The notes under the pieces are model-generated. The model worked only from the letters and a program-made list of their open reading frames with translations. It ran no database searches and was not told where the DNA came from. From Lachnospiraceae bacterium UBA3282 (GTDB taxonomy: Bacteria; Bacillota; Clostridia; Lachnospirales; Lachnospiraceae): a stretch of 34,089 nucleotides of DNA. A program made the translations under genes and the position numbers. The stretch covers positions 1-34,089 of the forward strand of contig DETS01000021.1 of the NCBI GenBank assembly GCA_002361735.1. The letters run 5' to 3'. This document shows, in pieces, positions 8,388 to 15,152 of the stretch. How positions within the stretch are numbered: position 1 is the stretch's first letter; each line of letters begins with the position of its first letter.

Positions 8388-9146
8388 TTAGTTCAAAATG
8401 AGCTCATCCACCGTCACGAACTCGTAGCCCTGCTTTTGCAGGATATCCACGATTTCAAGGGCTGCCGACACACTGGAAGAATATTCGTCATGCATTAAAA
8501 TAACAGAATTTTCCTTTGCCTTGCTTGTAACTTTTTTCACAATCCCCGACACATCAGTGCTGCACCAATCCATCGGATCGATATTCCAGAATACGGGAAG
8601 CATCGTAAGCTCCATCTCAAAGCTCTTATCCCAACTGCCATAGGGCGGTCGCACAAACTGCACCTCCTCCCCCGTGATTTCCATCAACAGCTCATTGGTC
8701 TTTACAAGCTCCGCCTTAAATGTTTCCCTGTTCTTTTTATTAAGCTGGATATGACTGTAGGTATGATTGCCGATCAGATGCCCTTCCTCCTGCATCCGCT
8801 TTACCAGTTCCGGATGCGCCTTTGCCTGCTTCCCCATCAAAAAAAAGCTGGCTTTTGCTCCCCGCTCCTTTAAGCCGTCCAGAAGCTGCGGCGTCCATAT
8901 GGGATCCGGTCCGTCATCAAAAGTGATCGCAATCTTTGGATTTTCCACTGCTTCCTCATGATTTGCAACACATGTTATTTTTTCTATGATTCCGTTCGGC
9001 TCCTCCCGCTGCATCATGATACCCAATCCACCCAAAAGCACCGCACACAAAAGAAGCGCTGCGCTCCTGAGCATCCTCTTTTTTCCGCTCATCACAGAAC
9101 AACACCCGCAGTATTTCTTCTTACTTTCATGTATATGCCGGGTCAT
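8388..9146 (-). CDS. Membrane-anchored polysaccharide deacetylase (NodB/CE4)
   Basis: A metal-dependent enzyme that removes acetyl groups from N-acetylated glycans such as peptidoglycan or exopolysaccharide. It has 252 residues with an N-terminal anchor (about 27-45) and a NodB domain (70-250). All CE4 motifs are present: TFDDGPD with Asp77 as base and Asp78 as metal ligand, His128 and His132 in NHTYSH, RPPYG (166-170), NIDPMDW, and LMHD with His219. The start is uncertain: ATG 9146 has no strong ribosome site, and a later ATG at 9092 (MSGKKRML) would also keep the anchor. It begins 21 nt after the kinase stop. Substrate and regulation by the kinase are inferences. Confidence 0.9.
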   Translation of the reverse strand: MTRHIHESKKKYCGCCSVMSGKKRMLRSAALLLCAVLLGGLGIMMQREEPNGIIEKITCVANHEEAVENPKIAITFDDGPDPIWTPQLLDGLKERGAKASFFLMGKQAKAHPELVKRMQEEGHLIGNHTYSHIQLNKKNRETFKAELVKTNELLMEITGEEVQFVRPPYGSWDKSFEMELTMLPVFWNIDPMDWCSTDVSGIVKKVTSKAKENSVILMHDEYSSSVSAALEIVDILQKQGYEFVTVDELILN

Positions 9147-9167
9147 GCCGACAGATTCAGCATCCCG

Positions 9168-10313
9168 TCATCCCTGTAAGCGAATCTGAAAGGCTTTCGC
9201 GTAACCCTCGCCAAAGCGCTGGTTTAAAACAAGCTTTCCTCCGTGCATCTCCACAATCTTTTTGGCAATCCCCAGCCCTAAACCACTGCCTCCTTCCGAT
9301 GTACGGGCTCTGTCCGCCCTGGTAAAGGGCTCAAAAATATGCTCCGCGAAATCAGGGTCGATAGGATCGCCGTCATCTGCCACCGTGATCTCATAGTCGT
9401 CCAGCCGCACCAGGACCCGCCCCCCTTTCTTTCCGTACCGAAGCGCATTCGTAAGCAGATTCGTAATTGCCCGCCCAAGCTGCAGCGCATCCATCTCAAA
9501 GGCTGCATCCTCCTCCGCTATTTCAGTAACAACCGTTATTCCTTTATCCTCAAAATCCGTGTAGAGAAGGGCTGTCATCTTGCGCACAAGTTCTGCCAGA
9601 TTTCCCCGCTCCTTATGCAGGACAAACCCTTCACTCTCCAGCTTCACATACTCAAACAAAAGCGTGAGCAGCTCGTCCATCCGCAGGGATTTCTGATAGA
9701 TCACATCCAGATAGGACTGCCGCTTTTCCTCTGCCACCAGCCCTTCCGACAAAGCCCTGCTGTAACCGCAGATGGTAGTGATCGGCGTCTTGATGTCGTG
9801 GGCAATGTCCGACAGGAGAAGATTACGTCGTCTCTCGAACGCCTGCTGCTGCTCCTTTTCTTCTTCCAAAAGTTCGTTCATCTTTCCCGCCACCATGCGG
9901 CAATAAAAGAAGCCCCCCACCAGATAGGGCGCCATGCGCAGCTCCAGCAGAAAGAGCACGACGCAAAACATGCCAAAGCGCAGCAGGCGGTCTGAAATAC
10001 CGCCTGCGTAAGACGCGTTGACACTGATCTGGATTCCCCATGCGCCGCTGCCCATTCCCTGCTTGACCCATTCCGAAAGATCGCCCGGCAGGAAATCTGC
10101 CAGAAAATAGCATAACAGATGTAATAAATCAGCAATCACGCTGCCGTCGCTCACAAAGCGAATGTCCAGATAAGAAAGAAGACGGTACAGCAGGGGGAAG
10201 CCCAGGGCGCTGAAAAAGAGATTGAGCAATTCTCCGCATACATACATGACTGCCATCAGGATCAGGAAACGCCTGATCAAAAACCATCTTAAATCCTGCT
10301 TATCGATACGCAT
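9168..10313 (-). CDS. Sensor histidine kinase (two-component system)
   Basis: The protein has 381 residues. Two transmembrane segments (about 11-37 and 110-135) bracket a 70-residue extracytoplasmic loop with no recognisable sensor fold. The HisKA phosphoacceptor is His172 in AHDIKTPITT. The ATPase domain has the N box NLLTNALRYG (285-294), D-x-G at 313-315, the F box IFEPF and the G2 box GSGLGLGIA. It autophosphorylates and phosphorylates the adjacent response regulator. The ATG is 3 nt past the regulator stop, with AAGGAG inside the end of the regulator gene, so translation is probably coupled. The signal is unknown; an envelope stimulus fits the neighbours. Confidence 0.95.
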   Translation of the reverse strand: MRIDKQDLRWFLIRRFLILMAVMYVCGELLNLFFSALGFPLLYRLLSYLDIRFVSDGSVIADLLHLLCYFLADFLPGDLSEWVKQGMGSGAWGIQISVNASYAGGISDRLLRFGMFCVVLFLLELRMAPYLVGGFFYCRMVAGKMNELLEEEKEQQQAFERRRNLLLSDIAHDIKTPITTICGYSRALSEGLVAEEKRQSYLDVIYQKSLRMDELLTLLFEYVKLESEGFVLHKERGNLAELVRKMTALLYTDFEDKGITVVTEIAEEDAAFEMDALQLGRAITNLLTNALRYGKKGGRVLVRLDDYEITVADDGDPIDPDFAEHIFEPFTRADRARTSEGGSGLGLGIAKKIVEMHGGKLVLNQRFGEGYAKAFQIRLQG

Positions 10314-10316
10314 TTT

Positions 10317-11012
10317 TTACTCCTTTTCCATACGGTAGCCCAGCCCCCTGATGGTGGTAATATATTCCCTGCCGTCGTGGCTGAGTTTCGCGCGAAGCTT
10401 AGAGATGCACACCATCACGTTGTTGTCGGAAACCATATAGTCCTCCTCCCAGCCCGCCTCAAAAAGCTGCTGCTTGGTAAACACTTTTCCCGGATTCTCC
10501 ATAAAGAGTCTGAGGATGCGAAACTCCACGGAAGTCAGTTCGACCCTCTCCCCCTTACGGTACAGAAGACAGGCGTCCAGCTCCAGCCGCAGTTCTCCCA
10601 GCGTCAGCACACCACCCTCCACGTCCTGCTTTTCTCCCGCTCCCAGCGCATAAAACCTGCGCAGATTGGATTTTACGCGCGCCACTGCCTCCAGCGGGAC
10701 AAAAGGCTTCGTAATGTAATCGTCCGCCCCCAGATCAAGCCCCAGAATCTTATCCGAATCGCTGGTCTTTGCCGAAAGCATGAGCACCGGGAGGTTATTG
10801 CCCTCCCGGATATTCCGTAACACCCGATATCCATCCAGCCCCGGCATCATAATGTCCAAAATTGCCAGATCGACCTTTTCCTGTTTCAGCAGCCTGTCAG
10901 CCTCGATCCCATCCGCCGCCTCTATGATCTCATACCCTTCTTTTTCCAGATACAGACGGAGTATATCACGAATCTGCGCTTCATCGTCTGCTATCAAAAT
11001 TTTATATGCCAT
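10317..11012 (-). CDS. OmpR/PhoB-type response regulator
   Basis: The protein has 231 residues. The receiver domain has the acidic pocket D9-D10-E11, phosphoacceptor Asp53 in LAILDIMMPG, Ser80 and Lys102 (TKPF). The C-terminal winged-helix DNA-binding domain (about 130-231) has the ELTSVEFRILRLFMENPG and YITTIRGLGYRME signatures. ATG has AAAGGA 7 nt upstream. It lies 45 nt behind the DUF975 gene and directly before its kinase. It probably controls this locus, but no convincing direct-repeat operator was found that is not explained by a terminator. Confidence 0.95.
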   Translation of the reverse strand: MAYKILIADDEAQIRDILRLYLEKEGYEIIEAADGIEADRLLKQEKVDLAILDIMMPGLDGYRVLRNIREGNNLPVLMLSAKTSDSDKILGLDLGADDYITKPFVPLEAVARVKSNLRRFYALGAGEKQDVEGGVLTLGELRLELDACLLYRKGERVELTSVEFRILRLFMENPGKVFTKQQLFEAGWEEDYMVSDNNVMVCISKLRAKLSHDGREYITTIRGLGYRMEKE

Positions 11013-11057
11013 GTGAATGTCCTTTCGGTTAACAAATGATACAGTCTACTGCATCCT

Positions 11058-11903
11058 TTACTGTTCCGCAATCATAACAGGTGTTCCTTTTAGTTCGTCG
11101 TAAAGCGCCGCGAAGGTCAGGTTCCGATAGGGATTCACGTAAAAGATCTCTACCACGCCAAATGTCAGTACACCGAGAAAATCCCAAAGGATGAACGACA
11201 GCCCCAGTACAAAGGCTCTCCATTTATGACCGTTCATCATTTCACGGCTCCTCTCAAGCGCCTCATGATAATCCATATCCGGAGATTCCGAAAGAATATA
11301 AGGCACCATCAGGTACTGGTATGTCTTCACGATACCCGGTATCACAAACAGCAGCGTCCATAACACGATGGAAAGATCCCTGTGAAACATAACCTTCACC
11401 ACATTTTTGTAGGAGTGATCGTATGCAAAGGCAATCTCCTTGACCTGCGCCACATCCTCGACACTCTTACGCATAAAGCGCTTGCCGCCCACCTCAAAGG
11501 GGTTTATGAGGAAAATGTCCACTGCGATAAGTACCGTTAAAAGGAAGAAAAACACAATTAAAAAAATAATGATTGCGATAATGCCTACAATAATTTCTTC
11601 TTCGTTAACTTTAATCGCAATGCCATCCAATTCCACCTCATTACGTCCAATCGCCATTGCCACAGCTTCGTCCGCACCGGGCAGCCCCTGCTCACCATTC
11701 ACACTGACAATGCTCTCTGCGACGGTCGCCGCCTCCTGCGTGCTGCTGTCGGAATCGGACGTCTGAAACACAGACGTTGAAAAGTTGTAACCACCTGCCT
11801 CACAGCCTAAAAACAGCAGAAGTGTCGATACCAGCACCAGTTTCCAATAATTTCTTTGCAGGGCTGCCTTCGCCCGTTCTTTTAATTTTCTTCTCGTCCA
11901 CAT
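11058..11903 (-). CDS. DUF975 family integral membrane protein
   Basis: The protein has 281 residues and opens MWTRRKLKERAKAALQRNYWKL, the characteristic DUF975 start (a basic amphipathic helix entering a first membrane segment). About five hydrophobic segments are visible, including VLVSTLLLFLG, IIVGIIAIIIFLIVFFFLLTV, LSIVLWTLLFVIPGIV and FVLGLSFILWDFLGVL. The region between the first two (about 42-95) is acidic, Ser/Thr-rich and probably extracytoplasmic. The conserved FYVNPYRNLTFAALYDEL tail is present. Biochemical role unknown. GAGAGG 8 nt upstream supports the ATG. It appears to be first gene of the two-component/deacetylase/glycosidase-like operon. Confidence 0.85.
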   Translation of the reverse strand: MWTRRKLKERAKAALQRNYWKLVLVSTLLLFLGCEAGGYNFSTSVFQTSDSDSSTQEAATVAESIVSVNGEQGLPGADEAVAMAIGRNEVELDGIAIKVNEEEIIVGIIAIIIFLIVFFFLLTVLIAVDIFLINPFEVGGKRFMRKSVEDVAQVKEIAFAYDHSYKNVVKVMFHRDLSIVLWTLLFVIPGIVKTYQYLMVPYILSESPDMDYHEALERSREMMNGHKWRAFVLGLSFILWDFLGVLTFGVVEIFYVNPYRNLTFAALYDELKGTPVMIAEQ

Positions 11904-11934
11904 ATTGTTTTCCTCTCTTTTCTGTTTTGTGTTT

Positions 11935-11955
11935 CCTGTCTACATTGACAGGATA
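11935..11955 (-). promoter_or_regulatory. Putative DUF975 promoter -10 with overlapping dyad
   Basis: On the minus strand TGC followed by TATCCT (11950-11955) resembles an extended -10; the -35 region is poor, as in activator-dependent promoters. It overlaps a perfect dyad CCTGTC-N6-GACAGG (11935-11952) sitting at the predicted transcription start, where a regulator could bind or a short leader hairpin could form. Confidence 0.35.
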
Positions 11956-11968
11956 GCACCGCATTCTT

Positions 11969-12012
11969 AAAGGAAAAGAGCATCCGCCTTAAGTTAACCT
12001 TAAAGTGAATGC
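11969..12012 (-). terminator. Intrinsic terminator of the 2Fe-2S/ASKHA gene
   Basis: Starting 2 nt past the stop codon, two 14-nt arms (11999-12012 and 11980-11993) pair with one mismatch and two G-U pairs around the loop GTTAA. The minus-strand tail is TCTTTTCCTTT. This is a textbook terminator separating the corrinoid-activator-like gene from the DUF975 operon. Confidence 0.78.
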
Positions 12013-12014
12013 CC

Positions 12015-13760
12015 TCAGTTCTCCTCCAAATTCATATATTGCAGATAGAGCGCGGCAAAGTTTTTCCGCTTCGCCAGATTGATGCTTTCCACCGTAATAC
12101 CGGAAGAAAGCGTCTCCTCAAAGGCGTCTCTGTCGATTCTGCCCTCCCACAGCGCGCGCCCCATCAAAAAGGCGCCTGCCAGCGAAGTATTTCCCACGAC
12201 CTGCACCCTGCCCCGCAGTACGGCAGGCAAAAGTCCGATGGCATACGCCGCCTCTGCATCCAGCTCATAGCCGAAGCCTCCTGCCAAATACAGCCTGTCC
12301 ACCTTGGGGCAACCCGTTTCCTGCCATAAGATCTCGATTCCGGCACGGATAGCGGCCTTCGCCATCTGCAAGGCACGGATATCTTCCTTTTTCATGCGGC
12401 AGGAAGTTCCGTCTCCCGCTTTCCCGGCACCACCATTCGGCATCCGCGCCTCGGCAGTACGGTTCCCGACTGCCTCCGTGAACATATGGTTCCGTACCGG
12501 CTCCACCGGCACTCCCTCGGTAAAATAGGGTTCCGAAAGCAGCCCCGTCTCATCCAGAATCCCCCGCCGCAAAAGCGATGCCGTAAGGGCAATGCGATCT
12601 GTCCCGATGAGGGCGCTCTCCCCGCTCCCCTCAAACGCCGGGCCTGCCGCCGTCGCCGTGACCAGCATGTGCCTGCCGTCCGTGATCGCCATCTCGCCGT
12701 TGGTCCCCAGATCGATCAAAAAACGCACGCCGCCCGCATCCTCGAGACCGGGCACCATCCGCATCGCGTATAGTCCTGCCACCACATCGCCTCCCACAAA
12801 GGCGCTGATGCCGGGGGCAAGATACACCGGCAGGTTTTTCACATCGGTTTCGCCCAGACAGGCAAACAACTCGGAAATCGTGGTCTCTTGCACGCCAATC
12901 TCTACCGGCGTAAAGGGGCTTCTCCCCAAACTCTGCACATCATATCCCATCAGAAGGTGTTCCATTGCCGTATTTCCTGCAAGGCACATGCAGCAAAGCT
13001 TTGCCGCCCCCTTTTCAGGATCGCCCTCGCGCATCGTTAGAAAAATGAGAAAGCGCCGCAGTCCCCGCAGCAGCGATTCACAGACCAGTCTCTGCAATTC
13101 CTCCCTGTGTCCCGCACAGGAAGCCTGTATCCGTGAAAGTACATCTGCCCCGTAACTCCGCTGCGGATTGTGTTCACAGTAGGTATCGACTGCCTCCCCT
13201 GTTTTCATGGACACAAGCTGCATGGCGATAGTGGTGGTGCCTAAATCCACGGCGATCATATATTCAGTAACACCCGATGTTTTTATCGCATTTTTTACAC
13301 GGTCCGTCGGCTGATTCGAGCATTCCGTAACGCCTGCTGTTTGATTTTCTGCACGTTCTTTTTCTTGACCGCTTAAGTCAATATTTTCTGACACAAGTAT
13401 CGTTTTTGTCAAAATCGGAACCGCCGGCTCCTCCTTTTTCAGCAGTTTGATCACGCAGTCGGTCCGCGGCTTCGCGATACAGGCAAGGCGGTATCCCCGC
13501 CGCAGCTCCTCCGGCGAAAAGCGCTTTCTCTCTAATGGAGAAGGCATCGGCGCTCCATCCAAAAACTGCACCGCACATCTGCCGCACTCTCCTCTGCCGC
13601 CGCAGAGACTGCCCGTAAGCAAACGGTTTTCCTGTAAAACTGACATAATTGTCATAAAAGGATCCTGTGTCAACAAGATCCTTTTTAGCTTCTGTTCTTC
13701 TCCGACGGTATTCTGTTTTTCGTCATCAATAACAACCGTGATTTTTATTTTCTCAGACAA
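12015..13760 (-). CDS. 2Fe-2S ferredoxin/ASKHA (DUF4445) protein, RACE-type corrinoid activator
   Basis: Family members reactivate corrinoid proteins: the 2Fe-2S domain passes an electron to cob(II)alamin, driven by ATP hydrolysis in the actin-like domain. Numbered from the chosen start, the N-terminal ferredoxin domain has Cys53, Cys59, Cys62 and Cys94 (CGGRGECGRC spacing). A linker precedes the ASKHA domain, which opens with YMIAVDLGTTTIAMQLV and includes CLAGNTAMEHLLMG and LIDLGTNGEMAI. The chosen start is TTG at 13760, with GAGGAG 10 nt upstream, overlapping the end of the DUF4250 gene. ATG at 13778 is an alternative without a ribosome site, and the frame is open to another TTG at 13793. 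No corrinoid methyltransferase is in the window, so the partner is elsewhere. Confidence 0.85.
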   Translation of the reverse strand: MSEKIKITVVIDDEKQNTVGEEQKLKRILLTQDPFMTIMSVLQENRLLTGSLCGGRGECGRCAVQFLDGAPMPSPLERKRFSPEELRRGYRLACIAKPRTDCVIKLLKKEEPAVPILTKTILVSENIDLSGQEKERAENQTAGVTECSNQPTDRVKNAIKTSGVTEYMIAVDLGTTTIAMQLVSMKTGEAVDTYCEHNPQRSYGADVLSRIQASCAGHREELQRLVCESLLRGLRRFLIFLTMREGDPEKGAAKLCCMCLAGNTAMEHLLMGYDVQSLGRSPFTPVEIGVQETTISELFACLGETDVKNLPVYLAPGISAFVGGDVVAGLYAMRMVPGLEDAGGVRFLIDLGTNGEMAITDGRHMLVTATAAGPAFEGSGESALIGTDRIALTASLLRRGILDETGLLSEPYFTEGVPVEPVRNHMFTEAVGNRTAEARMPNGGAGKAGDGTSCRMKKEDIRALQMAKAAIRAGIEILWQETGCPKVDRLYLAGGFGYELDAEAAYAIGLLPAVLRGRVQVVGNTSLAGAFLMGRALWEGRIDRDAFEETLSSGITVESINLAKRKNFAALYLQYMNLEEN

Positions 13761-13923
13761 ACTGATTTTTCTCCTCATCGTAATGATAGTCAATACTTTT
13801 CAGTTTTTCGACGATTTCATCTCGATCTGCGTCCAAGTCTTCGCAGAGCTGATCCAGACTGCCATAAAAATCGCGCAGTTTTAAGTTTACATAACTCAAC
13901 AGCATCACAGGGTCTTTTGGCAC
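13753..13923 (-). CDS. Small DUF4250 family protein (56 aa, GTG start)
   Basis: The reading frame encodes 56 residues beginning (V/M)PKDPVMLLSYVNLKLRDFYG, then CEDLDADRDEIVEKL and the tail YDEEKNQFV. This is the complete DUF4250 pattern, a short family common in Clostridia with no known function. It is easily missed: the start is GTG, an in-frame stop lies two codons upstream, and the length is under 60 residues. GGCAGG 8 nt upstream supports the GTG. The predicted fold is helical and resembles a short helix-turn-helix. Its 3' end overlaps the start of the ferredoxin/ASKHA gene, implying translational coupling. Confidence 0.85.
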   Translation of the reverse strand: MPKDPVMLLSYVNLKLRDFYGSLDQLCEDLDADRDEIVEKLKSIDYHYDEEKNQFV

Positions 13924-13962
13924 CTTTCATACCTGCCTTTCATAAGATAACGCCTTCTATCC

Positions 13963-13968
13963 ATTATA
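13963..13968 (-). promoter_or_regulatory. Putative -10 box before the DUF4250 gene
   Basis: A perfect TATAAT on the minus strand lies 40 nt upstream of the GTG start. The -35 position falls at the end of the preceding S66 peptidase gene and matches poorly, so the promoter is tentative. Confidence 0.35.
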
Positions 13969-13980
13969 AAATAACACATT

Positions 13981-15102
13981 TTATTGCCGTGACATCTCCA
14001 CCCGATAGGTCTTCCCGTCGCTTACTACCCGACCCATACTGCCGCAGATCAGAGGCATCATCGGGGAAATATGCCCGATGTCCACATCCATCAGAACCGG
14101 CACCCGGTATTGTTTCAGCATCTCGGTCACAGCCTGATATTCGTCGATTCCAAATTCCTCCGCACCCATCCCCGATCTCGGTCTGCCGATCAGGAAACCG
14201 CTGCAATGTCGAAACCAGCCCGCATGTTCCATCTGCCACATGGCACGGCGGATTCCCATGAGATTCAAGCCGCAGGCTTCCAAAAACCAGAGGATGCCGT
14301 CATCCCGGTAGCGGTCTGAAAAGTCCGTCACCTTGTCATAGCCCGTCCCCAGCAGGTTGACCAGACAGTCCACGCAGCCGCCGAGGAGTCTGCCCGAAAA
14401 TTCGATCTGCGGTGTATCTGCCGCCCCCGTCTCCTTCTTGCCTGCCGCCAATTCAGCCGACTTTCCGTTTTCTCCTGCCGCAAGGCTTTCCACATTCGTC
14501 CTGCCGTCGGGCAGAAGATATTTGATCACAGAAGGTTCCGTCAGGTTGTAAGGCACACAGGGATGCTCCTCATCTTTCAGAGATTCCTTCTCCCAGCGGT
14601 CGTAGCCTGTCATGGTCAGCTTTTCCCCCCGCAAAAGCGCCATCGTATCCGACAGCGATTCATGCCAAGGCTCCATGCCAAAAGTTCCCGCACAGGGACC
14701 GTAGATGGAGGCCGTGTCACACAGCGTCGTTAAAAGGAAGGTAAAATTTGTGTTGTCGGAGTACCCCAGATACCACTTCGGCTCCGCTTTCCGAATCCGT
14801 TCAAAATCCACATAATCCAGAATCTCACACATCAGCTCTCCGCCGCCGCAGGAAATGAGGATATCACTGTCTTGGTCGCAGTACCCTTCCGTCAATTCCT
14901 GCCCGCAGGAGCGCGGCGTGCTGCTGATACCGACGCCGTCCCCCGCATAGCAGTTGGGACCAAGCTTCATGCGATAGCCCATCTCCGCCCATTTTTTCTG
15001 TGCGTTGTCAAATGCGCTTTTGTAAGGTTCGATGGCGCAGCCGCAGGAAGGCGCCACAAAACCGATCGTTCCGTTATCTTGTAAAAATTGGGGATACCTC
15101 AC
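13981..15102 (-). CDS. S66 family LD-carboxypeptidase / MccF-like peptidase
   Basis: This serine peptidase family cleaves L,D-peptide bonds of murein tetrapeptides (LdcA) or inactivates microcin C-like peptide-nucleotides (MccF). It has 373 residues. IGFVAPSCG opens the N-terminal subdomain; GYSDNT carries the nucleophilic Ser after SCGGGELMCEIL; the C-terminal half has GGCVDCLVNLLGT, a Glu in FLEACG and the catalytic His in VDIGH. An Ala/Gly/Lys-rich linker around 207-228 is longer than usual. The start is GTG, with AAAGGA about 9 nt upstream. It lies 50 nt after clpB with no terminator between, so heat-shock read-through is possible. I cannot decide between murein recycling and antibiotic detoxification. 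Confidence 0.88.
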   Translation of the reverse strand: MRYPQFLQDNGTIGFVAPSCGCAIEPYKSAFDNAQKKWAEMGYRMKLGPNCYAGDGVGISSTPRSCGQELTEGYCDQDSDILISCGGGELMCEILDYVDFERIRKAEPKWYLGYSDNTNFTFLLTTLCDTASIYGPCAGTFGMEPWHESLSDTMALLRGEKLTMTGYDRWEKESLKDEEHPCVPYNLTEPSVIKYLLPDGRTNVESLAAGENGKSAELAAGKKETGAADTPQIEFSGRLLGGCVDCLVNLLGTGYDKVTDFSDRYRDDGILWFLEACGLNLMGIRRAMWQMEHAGWFRHCSGFLIGRPRSGMGAEEFGIDEYQAVTEMLKQYRVPVLMDVDIGHISPMMPLICGSMGRVVSDGKTYRVEMSRQ

Positions 15103-15152
15103 CGCCGTTTTCCTTTCCTTCCAGCAAATTTCATTCTATCCCGTATGATACT

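Noticed and set aside
11987..12003. Direct repeat CCTTAA-N5-CCTTAA upstream of the DUF975 operon, looking like an OmpR-type regulator box
   Set aside because: Both copies lie in the stem of the intrinsic terminator at 11969-12012, which explains their similarity.
13761..13793. Longer start of the 2Fe-2S/ASKHA gene at 13793
   Set aside because: It is a TTG without a ribosome site and lies well inside the DUF4250 gene; TTG 13760 has GAGGAG at a suitable distance.
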